NCBI GenBank assembly: GCA_030431675.1
Contig: JAUIIV010000002.1
Coordinates: 164,036 to 228,035 of the forward strand
From: Gammaproteobacteria bacterium
GTDB lineage: Bacteria > Pseudomonadota > Gammaproteobacteria > UBA6186 > Azoamicaceae
Length of the DNA stretch: 64,000 nucleotides
Direction of reading: 5' to 3'
Position 1 is the first letter of the stretch; every line of letters starts with the position of its first letter. This document shows, piece by piece, positions 9,394 to 18,067 of this stretch. The translations under genes were made by a program, and so were the position numbers. A model generated the notes under the pieces. That model made no database searches, had not been told where the DNA came from, and worked only from the letters and a program-made list of their open reading frames with translations.

Positions 9394-10161
9394 TTACTTA
9401 GGAGGCATACGCATCCCACCATCGATACGTAGTACAGATCCATTTAACATCGGGTTGTCTATTATATGTAATACAAAACTAGCTAATTCATTTGGTTCCC
9501 CAAACCTATGCGGAAATACCGCACTAGACAACATTCCATCTCTGACTTTATCTGAAGCTGCCTTGATCATCGGTGTCTCAAATGTACCAGGCGCAAGTGC
9601 CACAACTCTAATGCCATATGGAGCCATTTCCCTTGCTAGAGGTAATGTCATTCCAGCTACACCACCTTTCGAAGCGCTGTAAGCTACTTGCCCTATTTGC
9701 CCTTCATATGCACAGATAGATGAGGTATTTATAATTACACCCCGCTCTTTTGTATCTAGAGTTGGCTCTAAAGTCATCATCTCTGCCATCACTAAGCGCA
9801 TAACATTAAACGTACCAACTAAGTTAATATTAACTACCTTAGTAAATTCTTCTAATGCCATTGGGCCATTGCGACCGACTATTTTTCCACCACCTAATAT
9901 GCCTGCGAAGTTTGCACATATACGAGGGATACCTAATTTATTCTTTACTTCATCAATCGCAGACTTAACACTTTGCTCACTAGTAACATCACATTTTACT
10001 GCAAGAGCATTAATATCTTTAGCAACCTTTTGCATTCCATCTAAATTAATATCAAAAATTGCCACTTTCACACCTTGTGCAGATAATGCTCGCGCAACAG
10101 CCTCGCCCAAGCCTGAGCCACCACCTGTCACAATTGCCACTGTATTTTTATCGATATGCAT
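9394..10161 (-). CDS. SDR-family dehydrogenase, 3-hydroxyacyl-CoA dehydrogenase type-2-like
   Basis: Short-chain NAD(P)-dependent oxidoreductase, 255 residues. Cofactor-binding TGGGSGLGEAVA is at about residues 12-23, with an acidic residue after beta2 (FDIN) suggesting NAD preference. FAGILGG is the NAG-type motif, INTSSICAYEG carries the catalytic Ser, and YSASKGG the Tyr/Lys pair. The central GPMALEEFTKVVNINLVGTF and ALAPGTFETPM resemble HSD17B10-type enzymes, which suggests fatty-acid or branched-chain acyl-CoA oxidation. The start at 10161 is preferred because GGAG lies 8-9 nt upstream; ATG at 10170 and GTG at 10176 are also in frame. Confidence 0.85.
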   Translation of the reverse strand: MHIDKNTVAIVTGGGSGLGEAVARALSAQGVKVAIFDINLDGMQKVAKDINALAVKCDVTSEQSVKSAIDEVKNKLGIPRICANFAGILGGGKIVGRNGPMALEEFTKVVNINLVGTFNVMRLVMAEMMTLEPTLDTKERGVIINTSSICAYEGQIGQVAYSASKGGVAGMTLPLAREMAPYGIRVVALAPGTFETPMIKAASDKVRDGMLSSAVFPHRFGEPNELASFVLHIIDNPMLNGSVLRIDGGMRMPPK

Positions 10162-10268
10162 TAAAAGCATCTCCACTATTCGCGAGACATACTTTTAAGT
10201 ATAGGTAATTAATAGTCTCTGATCTCTGCAAAGACTCTATGAATATAGCTGATCAAATATCTAAGTTA

Positions 10269-10823
10269 TTAACAAGATCCTGTGCTAACACTTGCACAGT
10301 CACAACCGCCAGGTAGTATGCTGGGATCTATGTCTAGGGGATCTGTAGGGTAATCCCAAGAACCACATGTAAAAGTGTATACGCCTGAGTTACTATCAAA
10401 CGCATACCGCATACAAACACGGTTATCTGTTCCTAAAGTTGTATTATTAGTAGCAGCCACATAACCTGAGACCCCTTCTAGTCCTTGTATATGCGCACAC
10501 ATGGTATTGATGCCATCATATTTGGATATAACATTAACCGGATATAGACTGAGGTTCTGCTCATCATCACCAGTAAAATCTACGCCGTTGATTACAACCA
10601 AACTATCACCTTTATCTACCTTTTCGACGTAAGAATCCATAAAGGCACTGAGAATTACTACCGCGTTATTAATTGTGGCTTTATACCTATATTCCTTGTA
10701 CACAGGAACTGCAACTGCCGCTAGTATTGCCACAATGGCGATAACTACCATTAGCTCTATCAAGCTAAAAGCTCTAGATTTGACATTAGACAAATAGTGT
10801 ATGTCACCCATATCTCGCCCCAT
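10269..10823 (-). CDS. Type IV pilin-like protein
   Basis: Class III signal sequence: a leader of about 18 residues (14 if the start is the ATG at 10811) ending KSRA, then FSLIELMVVIAIVAILAAVA, a pilin N-terminal helix with the conserved Glu5. The residue before the cleavage point is Ala, not the usual Gly. The globular domain holds five cysteines (CAH, VCM, TCGS, GCDCAS, GSC region), suggesting disulfides. It sits alone between the SDR gene and speD, away from assembly genes, so it could be a minor pilin or a pseudopilin of a type II system. Confidence 0.8.
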   Translation of the reverse strand: MGRDMGDIHYLSNVKSRAFSLIELMVVIAIVAILAAVAVPVYKEYRYKATINNAVVILSAFMDSYVEKVDKGDSLVVINGVDFTGDDEQNLSLYPVNVISKYDGINTMCAHIQGLEGVSGYVAATNNTTLGTDNRVCMRYAFDSNSGVYTFTCGSWDYPTDPLDIDPSILPGGCDCASVSTGSC

Positions 10824-10899
10824 AAACTCATGAAGTAACTAAATTATAGTATATTAATATAGTTAAATTATTAATTGAGCATATACAATTGAGATAAGT

Positions 10900-11319
10900 C
10901 TAATTTCCGCGAGCCAACACTTGTACATTTTGTTGCTGGGGATTTAACTTTTTAATTAATAAATCTGCAATAATCTTGGGATCACACTCTCCACAAGTAA
11001 ATGCATCAAAGAATAATGCCTGATGCTCTGGATAAGTGTGTATAGAAACATGGGACTCTGCAATCAAAATTAAGATTGTAACGCCATGAGGAGTAAATTT
11101 TTCTGAAACTGTGCCTATATAGGTAGCACCACTCTCAATTATGCCTTGCTTCAAAGTGCTTTCTAAGAAATCCATGTCATTCAATAACACTGGGTCTACG
11201 CCATACAGTTCACCTAAAACATGCTTACCTTGAAACGGATGCTCTTCGGCAACTAAAGCCATCGGCACACAAAACAACATCAATAAAATCAGAAAATAAC
11301 TACGTACATCTATTTTCAT
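10900..11319 (-). CDS. speD: S-adenosylmethionine decarboxylase (class 1b) with N-terminal signal peptide
   Basis: Pyruvoyl-dependent enzyme family producing decarboxylated AdoMet for polyamine synthesis. 139 residues. AESHVSIHTYPEH carries the self-cleaving Ser (Ser89) and His94; DAFTCG carries Cys109. The Ser/His/Cys spacing (5 and 20) equals that of the bacterial SpeD family. Odd: the catalytic domain starts only at about residue 28 (FQGKHVLGELYG). Before it lies KIDVRSYFLILLMLFCVPMA then LVAEE, a good Sec signal peptide with cleavage after LVA. An internal start at Met20 is possible but has no ribosome site. No spermidine synthase is adjacent. Relatives that decarboxylate other substrates exist, so the activity is not certain. 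Confidence 0.85.
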   Translation of the reverse strand: MKIDVRSYFLILLMLFCVPMALVAEEHPFQGKHVLGELYGVDPVLLNDMDFLESTLKQGIIESGATYIGTVSEKFTPHGVTILILIAESHVSIHTYPEHQALFFDAFTCGECDPKIIADLLIKKLNPQQQNVQVLARGN

Positions 11320-11332
11320 ATGTAACTTAATA

Positions 11333-11351
11333 CCCCCTCGTGCGAAGGGGG
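11333..11351 (-). promoter_or_regulatory. Hairpin in the speD 5' leader
   Basis: CCCCCT and AGGGGG are perfect 6-bp complementary arms separated by 7 nt, 13 nt before the speD start. On the transcribed (minus) strand the right arm GAGGGGG is also the only Shine-Dalgarno-like sequence for speD. No T-run follows, so it fits a leader hairpin better than a rho-independent terminator of rlmB, though either is possible. Confidence 0.4.
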
Positions 11352-11403
11352 CATAATATACTAAAAAAAATATTATGTAAAGATATTTGCAGGCTTCTTA
11401 ACG

Positions 11404-12132
11404 TCAAATACTGCGCTGGCGCAAAATCTCATACAAACAAACGCCTGCAGCGACCGATACATTTAGACTTTCTACCATACCATGCATTGGTAATTTTGCT
11501 AAAAAATCGCAGTGCTTTTTTGTTAGAGCACGAAGACCACTTTCTTCTGCTCCCATAACTAAAGCTATTGCACCAGACACATCTAAATCATATAGATTAT
11601 CAGTAGCATCTCCACATGTACCAACAATCCATACTCCAAGCTCTTGTAAATCACGCATCACGCGAGCTAGATTAGTTACCTGCACTACCGGCACTGTCTC
11701 TGCGGCGCCACTAGCAACTTTGCGTACCGTAGCAGTTAACTTTGCACTGTTATCTTGTGGCACAATCACAGCAGTTGCACCGACTGCATCAGCAGTACGC
11801 AAACAAGCACCTAGATTATGTGGATCTTGTACTTGATCTAATATTAACAACAAAGGTCTATCTGTTGCAGTTACTAAAGACTTTAGATCAGATTCCAACA
11901 ACATTTTACTAGGTTTTATACGTGCGACTATACCCTGATGTTGTGTACCATATTTATCTAAGTCACGCATTTTTAGTGTTTTAATTAAAACACCTTGCTT
12001 TGCTGCTAGAGCATAAACTTGCTGCACGCGCTTATTATCGCTTGCAACATATAACTCCAAAACTTGATGGGGGTTGGTATTTATAATTTGTTTTACAGCA
12101 TTTATACCATAAATAATATTATCTTCTGCCAC
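11404..12132 (-). CDS. rlmB: 23S rRNA (Gm2251) 2'-O-methyltransferase
   Basis: SpoU-family methyltransferase acting on the ribosomal P-loop. 242 residues from a GTG start at 12132, chosen because it gives the canonical beginning AEDNIIYGINAVKQII and normal length; a longer reading adds a basic segment read from inside rnr. The C-terminal trefoil-knot motifs are LDQVQDPHNLGACLRTADA, MGAEESGLR and GMVESLNVSVAAGVCLYEI. It overlaps the end of rnr by 14 nt, consistent with translational coupling in the conserved rnr-rlmB order. Confidence 0.94.
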   Translation of the reverse strand: MAEDNIIYGINAVKQIINTNPHQVLELYVASDNKRVQQVYALAAKQGVLIKTLKMRDLDKYGTQHQGIVARIKPSKMLLESDLKSLVTATDRPLLLILDQVQDPHNLGACLRTADAVGATAVIVPQDNSAKLTATVRKVASGAAETVPVVQVTNLARVMRDLQELGVWIVGTCGDATDNLYDLDVSGAIALVMGAEESGLRALTKKHCDFLAKLPMHGMVESLNVSVAAGVCLYEILRQRSI

Positions 12133-14431
12133 GTCTTTTACTACTACTCTTCTTCTTAACTTTCTGTTTACCTCTAGATTTACTAGATTTAGATTTTTTC
12201 GCTTTCCCACGATGCTTAGTTACTATTTTAAAGTCTATCTTCTGTTCATCAGTATTGACTTTAACAACTAACACTTCGACCTCTTGACCAATAGAATATA
12301 CTACGCCAGTGCGCTCACCAGTCAAGCGATGATGTACAGAATCATACACATAATAATCTTGGTCCATAGAAGCTATATGCACCAAACCATCTACATACAA
12401 ATCCTGTAATTCTACAAACAATCCAAAACTAGTAACCCCAGATATAACACCTTTAAACACAGTGCCAACATGCTGCTTAACATATTGACACTTGAGAGAC
12501 ATAATTACATCACGCGTGGCATCATCTGCACGACGCTCAGTTATACAACAATGACCAGCTATCTCTGAGAGCTCTTGCTCCATTTTTTCTACACGTTTTT
12601 GACCAGCTTTATCCTTCCGCCAATCTTTATCCCATTTATCGCTTAAAATTTTCTTAATTTGTCGATGCACAATTAAATCTGGATAGCGTCTAATTGGAGA
12701 AGTAAAATGGGTATAAGCAGGATAAGCTAAACCAAAGTGCCCTAAATTGTCAGGTGCATACACCGCTTGTGATAAAGAGCGTAACATCACCGTCTGAATC
12801 ATTTTTTGATCTGGTCGATTCTTTATCTTTTGTAATAAGGTTCCATAATCTAAAGGTTTAGGTTTAGTTTTTTTGTTTCCCGTGCCTAAGGATAAGCCAA
12901 GTTCCCTTAAGAAAGTTCGCAAATCAGACAACTTATCTTCAGGAGGACCTTCATGATTTCTGTATAAACCGGGGATTTTATGTTTATCTAAAAAGCGCGC
13001 TGTAGCAACATTAGCAGACAACATACATTCCTCTATGATTCTATGCGCAATATTACGCTCTACAGGTGTAATTTTAGTAATAAGACCTTTTTTACCAAAA
13101 GAAATGCTTGTTTCTACTGTTTCAAAGTCTATTGCGCCTCGTTCTGTACGCGCAGAATGTAATACTTCATATAACTCTGCTAGATTCTCTATATCTTCTA
13201 ATAAATCAGAATACTCGGCACGCAAATATTTATCACCTTCAAGAATTTTGGCGACCTTAGTGTAAGTCAAACGGGCATGAGAATGCATAACTCCAGGATA
13301 AAATTCATACCGAGTCAGCTTGCCACTGCGACTAATATTCATCTCACACACCATGCATAATCTATCTACATGTGGGCGCAAAGAGCATAAACCATTCGAT
13401 AAAACTTCAGGCAACATAGGTACTACACGTGTAGGAAAATATACAGAGTTTCCACGCATAGAGGCTTCTTTATCCAAAGCATCTGCAGGCTTAACATAGT
13501 GACTAACATCAGCAATAGCTACAAACAAGCGCCAGCCACCACCACTACGTGGCTCTGCAAATACTGCATCATCAAAGTCACGTGCGTCCTCACCATCAAT
13601 AGTTACTAAAGGCAGTTCACGTAAATCTACTCTACCACGAGCAGCATTTTTAGGGATCTGCTCTTTAAATTTTGTAGCTTTTTCTCTTACATTATCCGGC
13701 CATGTATATGGTATAGAATATTTGCGTAATGCTGATTCTATTTCTACATTTTTATTTCTTTCATCACCTAATATCTCAACTATCTTACCTACTGGGTCAG
13801 TACGATTAGATTCTTGAGTTAGGATCTCTACAACTACTATTTGACCATTATTAGCATCGAGATTATCCTTCAGAGAAATTGCTATATCATTTAAAAAATC
13901 TTTACTGAATGAAACAACATAACTCAAGCCATCTTCTAATACATAGCGTCCTGTAATAGTTAAATCAGGCTGCTCTATTATTTCTACCACTTTACCTTCT
14001 AAAGGCTCAGTCTGTGGTGGCAAATCTGGCACCGACACAATAACTGTATTACCACGCATAACATTTTTATCAGTAAAATATGGCAAAGCAATACGAGCAC
14101 TGCGATCCTCTGGAATTACCCAAAGGGTATTCTTTTTATCTATAGTTACAATACCTTTGATTAACCTACGTTTACCAACCAGCCAATAGCGACGTCTTGC
14201 TACTTGTTCCAATTGTCCATCTCGCAACATTGCCTTTAAGCGACGTCTTATGCCTTCAATCGATTCTGGATCACGTAACCGAAATAGTTTGCAGATTTCC
14301 TGCAAACTCACCGGTGCTTTATGAGCTTTTATGGTAGCCGTTATATACTCACGACTAGGGACAGGTTTGACATACTTTGCGGCCTCCCTGGCCGCATGAG
14401 GGTCGCGCTTGCGCGTTTTTTGTTTCGTCAT
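12119..14431 (-). CDS. rnr: Ribonuclease R
   Basis: Processive 3'-5' exoribonuclease acting on structured RNA. 770 residues: N-terminal helix-turn-helix (about 25-90), cold-shock domains, and a catalytic RNB domain with TIDGEDARDFDDAVFAEP (the metal-binding Asp cluster, about residues 273-290) and HFTSPIRRYPDLIVHRQI. An S1 domain near 650-720 (GTVFKGVISGVTSFGLFVEL) precedes a Lys/Ser/Arg-rich basic tail. Complete. It lies between hflC and rlmB; nsrR, present here in E. coli, is absent. Confidence 0.97.
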   Translation of the reverse strand: MTKQKTRKRDPHAAREAAKYVKPVPSREYITATIKAHKAPVSLQEICKLFRLRDPESIEGIRRRLKAMLRDGQLEQVARRRYWLVGKRRLIKGIVTIDKKNTLWVIPEDRSARIALPYFTDKNVMRGNTVIVSVPDLPPQTEPLEGKVVEIIEQPDLTITGRYVLEDGLSYVVSFSKDFLNDIAISLKDNLDANNGQIVVVEILTQESNRTDPVGKIVEILGDERNKNVEIESALRKYSIPYTWPDNVREKATKFKEQIPKNAARGRVDLRELPLVTIDGEDARDFDDAVFAEPRSGGGWRLFVAIADVSHYVKPADALDKEASMRGNSVYFPTRVVPMLPEVLSNGLCSLRPHVDRLCMVCEMNISRSGKLTRYEFYPGVMHSHARLTYTKVAKILEGDKYLRAEYSDLLEDIENLAELYEVLHSARTERGAIDFETVETSISFGKKGLITKITPVERNIAHRIIEECMLSANVATARFLDKHKIPGLYRNHEGPPEDKLSDLRTFLRELGLSLGTGNKKTKPKPLDYGTLLQKIKNRPDQKMIQTVMLRSLSQAVYAPDNLGHFGLAYPAYTHFTSPIRRYPDLIVHRQIKKILSDKWDKDWRKDKAGQKRVEKMEQELSEIAGHCCITERRADDATRDVIMSLKCQYVKQHVGTVFKGVISGVTSFGLFVELQDLYVDGLVHIASMDQDYYVYDSVHHRLTGERTGVVYSIGQEVEVLVVKVNTDEQKIDFKIVTKHRGKAKKSKSSKSRGKQKVKKKSSSKRRGRR

Positions 14432-14446
14432 TTATTTAATACAAAC

Positions 14447-15328
14447 CTACTTTCCTGCGCTATCAAAGTACTTAAAGAATTCTCCTTCCGGTTTTAATAC
14501 CAAAATGTCATTACGATCTTTAAAGCTCTGTTTATAAGCTTCTATACTTCGATAAAATTCAAAAAACTGTGGTGCTTTGTTAGCAGACTTTGCATAAATA
14601 TCCAAAGCTGTAGCATCACCTTCACCACGCAACTTCTTAGCTTCTTGTTCAGCAGTAGCTAAGATAACCGCTTTACGTCTATCGGCATCTGCACGAATCG
14701 TTATAGATTCCTTCTCACCATCCGCGCGGAAAGTATTAGCTATTCTTTGCCGCTCAGCACGCATACGAGTATACACTGAATCACTTACCTCTTTAGGTAG
14801 ATCTATACGCTTAATCCTTACATCGATAACCTCTATCCCAAGGTCATCAGCGTTATTATTGGTTGTAACTCGCAAACGCTCCATCAACTGACTACGGGCA
14901 CTTGAGACTACTTCCTTAATTGTTAATTGACCGATTTCGATTTTTAGCACTGCATTTGCTTTATACTCCAACAAAGCTTCTGCTTTAGACCGCACAGCCT
15001 GCGTTCTTTTATAATATTGTGCAATATCTTCAATACGCCATAAAACATAATAATCTACCCACACGTCTTTCTTTTCGATGGTAGTTATACGTGATGCAGT
15101 TATATCCTTAATATTGGACCGCATATCAAAGCGTACAACATCATCAATAAATGGCGCTTTTACATGTAGCCCTGGCTTACAGACAATACTTTTGTCATCA
15201 CCGTCTGTACTAATCTTACGAAAGCGTAAGATCATGGCTAAGTCGGTTTCATACACGGTAAACAAAGATAGTGATGCTATCGCTAAAACTACAACTAGAA
15301 TCAGGGCGATATTGTTAAACTTCTTCAT
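14447..15328 (-). CDS. hflC: HflC, modulator of FtsH protease
   Basis: SPFH/band 7 inner-membrane protein that with HflK forms a cage around FtsH. 293 residues: one N-terminal TM segment (about 7-28), then periplasmic SPFH domain with TDLAMILRFRKI and VWVDYYVLWRIED, and a helical region rich in Ala/Glu/Arg (IRADADRRKAVILATAEQEA). It overlaps the end of hflK by 4 nt. Confidence 0.95.
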   Translation of the reverse strand: MKKFNNIALILVVVLAIASLSLFTVYETDLAMILRFRKISTDGDDKSIVCKPGLHVKAPFIDDVVRFDMRSNIKDITASRITTIEKKDVWVDYYVLWRIEDIAQYYKRTQAVRSKAEALLEYKANAVLKIEIGQLTIKEVVSSARSQLMERLRVTTNNNADDLGIEVIDVRIKRIDLPKEVSDSVYTRMRAERQRIANTFRADGEKESITIRADADRRKAVILATAEQEAKKLRGEGDATALDIYAKSANKAPQFFEFYRSIEAYKQSFKDRNDILVLKPEGEFFKYFDSAGK

Positions 15329-16461
15329 TTCTTACCCCCCTCAGCTTTTTTAAGCGGGATTATAGGATTAGATACTTGCTGTTTTTCCATTAGTTTATCT
15401 AATGGCAAGTACATCATGCTATTTGCGGCATTAGAGCTAATGAGAATTTTAGAAGTATTAGTTAATACCTCTTGCATTGCATCAATATACATTCTAGTCC
15501 TCGTTACCTGCGGCGCCTTCTGATACCCTGGAACAATTAGGTCAAATCGCTCAGCTTCACCTGTCGCCGCTAATACTACTTGTTCTTTGTAAGCTTCTGC
15601 TTCAGCCAAAATCCTACGCGCCATACCTTCTGCTTCAGGTATCAGAGTATTAGCATATGCTTCAGCTTGGAGTTTCAAGCGCTCTCTATCCTCACGCGAC
15701 TTAGTCACATCATCAAAGGCATCCTTTACGTCCTCTGGCGGCTTAGAATCTTTAAAGTTCACTGCCTCAATATGGAAACCTGCCTCATACAAAGAAAGAG
15801 TTTCGATTAACTGCTCCTTAATTGATTCTGCTATAAATTGCTTTCTGTTGGTCAACACATCATCTGTCAATGAGTCACCTATGACTTGACGCAGAGCACT
15901 ATCGGCAGCTTGTCCTAGTACATTATTTGGCTGTGCAACATTAAACAAATATGCTTCTGCATCCATGACACGGTACTGCACTTCAATCTCTACAAAAACA
16001 ATATTTTCATCTTTAGTTAACATCCAACCAGAATGACGTGAAGATTGGATATTCTCAGTATTCACCTTATGTACTCTATCAATAATTGGTGGTAACCAAT
16101 TAAGACCTGACATCGCTGTACGATTATAAGCACCCAACCTTGTAATCACCCCCTGTTGATAAGGAGCTATGGTATAAAAGCCTAAAGCTGCATACGCCAA
16201 GACTACAACCACCAGTGCTAAGCCTATTAAGCTACCTATATTTTTGTCACTAAAATTGGGGCCATCAGAATCTCCGCCGCCAGATTGTTTAAACAATTTT
16301 TTTAGCCAACGCATAAAGTTATTCCAGACCTCATCTAAATCAGGCGGACCATCATCATTGCCGCCGCCTCCACCACGTTTACCACGGATCTCCCAAATGG
16401 TCTTTTCTTTTTCATCTTTACCCGGCTCATTCCAAGCCATTGGCATAATAGTATCAGACAT
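15325..16461 (-). CDS. hflK: HflK, modulator of FtsH protease
   Basis: Partner of HflC in the FtsH-regulating complex. 378 residues: the N-terminus has the family start MAWNEPG and a Gly/Asp-rich cytoplasmic segment, then a TM segment (GLALVVVVLAYAALGFYTI, about 80-98), SPFH domain (YQQGVITRLGAY) and helical region (LIPEAEGMARRILAEAEAY). The start at 16461 follows AAAAGGTGAG by 4 nt; a GTG at 16470 is also in frame but overlaps hflX. The start lies 5 nt after the hflX stop. Confidence 0.95.
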   Translation of the reverse strand: MSDTIMPMAWNEPGKDEKEKTIWEIRGKRGGGGGNDDGPPDLDEVWNNFMRWLKKLFKQSGGGDSDGPNFSDKNIGSLIGLALVVVVLAYAALGFYTIAPYQQGVITRLGAYNRTAMSGLNWLPPIIDRVHKVNTENIQSSRHSGWMLTKDENIVFVEIEVQYRVMDAEAYLFNVAQPNNVLGQAADSALRQVIGDSLTDDVLTNRKQFIAESIKEQLIETLSLYEAGFHIEAVNFKDSKPPEDVKDAFDDVTKSREDRERLKLQAEAYANTLIPEAEGMARRILAEAEAYKEQVVLAATGEAERFDLIVPGYQKAPQVTRTRMYIDAMQEVLTNTSKILISSNAANSMMYLPLDKLMEKQQVSNPIIPLKKAEGGKK

Positions 16462-16466
16462 ATAAC

Positions 16467-17750
16467 TCACCTTTTAAGCAGGGATTCTAACCCCGAAAAT
16501 TGTTGGGTTAATCTATCCCAACGTTCTTTATGCAATGTGATTTCTAACAACCAACCACCATCTTCATTAATCTGCTCATTAGCTATTGCACCTACTTCGT
16601 ACAAATAAGCTCGCACTTTTGCCTGCATTGGACTTAATGTTAGCTCACCTTTGACAACATCTGCACATAATCTCTCAGCAATTGCCAATTTTAAATCTTC
16701 TAAGCCAAGATTTTTTTTGGCTGCTATTTTCACTAGAGATATATTACCGCGATAATCTCTTTCAAGCCCAACTTGTAAATCAGGTAACAAATCTACTTTA
16801 TTGTAGACTTCTAACAGCGGTACATTCAAGGACCCAATTTCATGTAAAACTTTTTCTACCTGCACTTTCTTCTCACGCCATAGTGGATCATGGCTATCAA
16901 TTACATGCAATAACAAATCTGCTTGGGCAGTTTCTTCCAATGTAGCACGAAAGGCATCAACTAAGTCATGGGGTAAATCTTGGATAAAACCAACTGTATC
17001 CGCCAAAATCACCTTGCCAACTTGAGGTAAAGGTATTGCTCTTAAAGTAGGATCCAAAGTCGCAAACAATTGATCGGCAACGTAAACTGGCTCATCTGTA
17101 AGGGCACTAAATAAAGTCGACTTGCCGGTATTGGTATAACCAACCAAAGATACGGTAGGAATACTAGCTTTTACTCTTGCCCTTCTACTTTGATCACGCT
17201 GACGTTTAACTTTTTCTAAGCGCTGCTTAATAACCCTAATCTTTTCCCGAATAGCACGTCTGTCTTCCTCTAATTGGGTCTCACCAGGTCCGCGCAAACC
17301 TATACCACCCTTCTGCCGCTCTAAATGTGTCCAGCCCCTAATCAAGCGAGTAGATAAATGCTGCAGCTGCGCTAATTCTACCTGCAACTTACCTTCAAAA
17401 GTACGGGCCCGCTGCGCGAAGATATCTAGGATAAGACCAGTCCTATCAACTACCCGACACCCCAATTCACGCTCTAAATTTCGTTCTTGGGCAGGAGAAA
17501 GGTTGTGGTTAACTAACAAAAGTTCTATTTGGTTGGCTTGGGCTAGTTGCTTAATCTCGACAACTTTGCCTGATCCCAAAAAATATTTAGGATCTGGAAC
17601 TTCTCTATGGCTGACAACAGTATCTACAATTTCAGCACCAGCGGAAAGAGCAAGCTCTCTAAATTCTACCAAATCTGCGGTAAGTCTGGGATCACGCGCC
17701 TTATTATGAACTAATAAGGCGCGCTCACCAGTATCTGGTCTGTCAAGCAC
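16467..17750 (-). CDS. hflX: GTPase HflX
   Basis: Ribosome-binding GTPase that rescues or splits stalled ribosomes. 427 residues: N-terminal HflX domain including YFLGSGKVVEI and ARTFEGKLQVELAQLQHLST, the GRGPGETQLE-like RLRGPGETQLE region before the G domain, then G1 GYTNTGKSTLF, G3 DTVGFIQDLPHDLV and G4 NKVD. A GTG start at 17750 has only a weak ribosome site. It follows hfq, as usual. Confidence 0.95.
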   Translation of the reverse strand: MLDRPDTGERALLVHNKARDPRLTADLVEFRELALSAGAEIVDTVVSHREVPDPKYFLGSGKVVEIKQLAQANQIELLLVNHNLSPAQERNLERELGCRVVDRTGLILDIFAQRARTFEGKLQVELAQLQHLSTRLIRGWTHLERQKGGIGLRGPGETQLEEDRRAIREKIRVIKQRLEKVKRQRDQSRRARVKASIPTVSLVGYTNTGKSTLFSALTDEPVYVADQLFATLDPTLRAIPLPQVGKVILADTVGFIQDLPHDLVDAFRATLEETAQADLLLHVIDSHDPLWREKKVQVEKVLHEIGSLNVPLLEVYNKVDLLPDLQVGLERDYRGNISLVKIAAKKNLGLEDLKLAIAERLCADVVKGELTLSPMQAKVRAYLYEVGAIANEQINEDGGWLLEITLHKERWDRLTQQFSGLESLLKR

Positions 17751-17759
17751 AGGTATTTC

Positions 17760-18020
17760 TTAAGCGTTGCCCGGCTCGTGGGCAAATTCTTCTTCAGCAA
17801 CTGCTTGAGTTAGCTTTACATTGCGAGTAGGAACGACTGTGGAGATAGCATGTTTATATACCATTTGGCTAACAGTATTTCGCAGCAAAACCACAAACTG
17901 ATCAAATGACTCAACATGTCCTTGTAGTTTGATTCCATTAACTAAATAAATAGAAACGGGTACGCGTTCTTTGCGTAAAGCATTTAAAAAAGGATCTTGT
18001 AGTGTTTGCCCTTTAGACAT
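17760..18020 (-). CDS. hfq: RNA chaperone Hfq
   Basis: Hexameric Sm-like RNA chaperone for small-RNA regulation. 86 residues from the ATG at 18020, which has GGAG 8 nt upstream; the ATG five codons earlier is less likely. Proximal-face QDPFLN, Sm1 [20 protein letters not shown] and Sm2 [10 protein letters not shown] are intact. The tail is short and acidic. Conserved miaA-hfq-hflX order. Confidence 0.97.
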   Translation of the reverse strand: MSKGQTLQDPFLNALRKERVPVSIYLVNGIKLQGHVESFDQFVVLLRNTVSQMVYKHAISTVVPTRNVKLTQAVAEEEFAHEPGNA

Positions 18021-18067
18021 ATTTATTTTCTCCATAGTTGTTTTTAGCGCCTCACCTTAGGCCATAA

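Noticed and set aside
12133..12210. Longer rlmB N-terminus
   Set aside because: The extra residues are a basic stretch read out of frame from the Lys/Arg-rich end of rnr; the GTG at 12132 gives the usual length and start.
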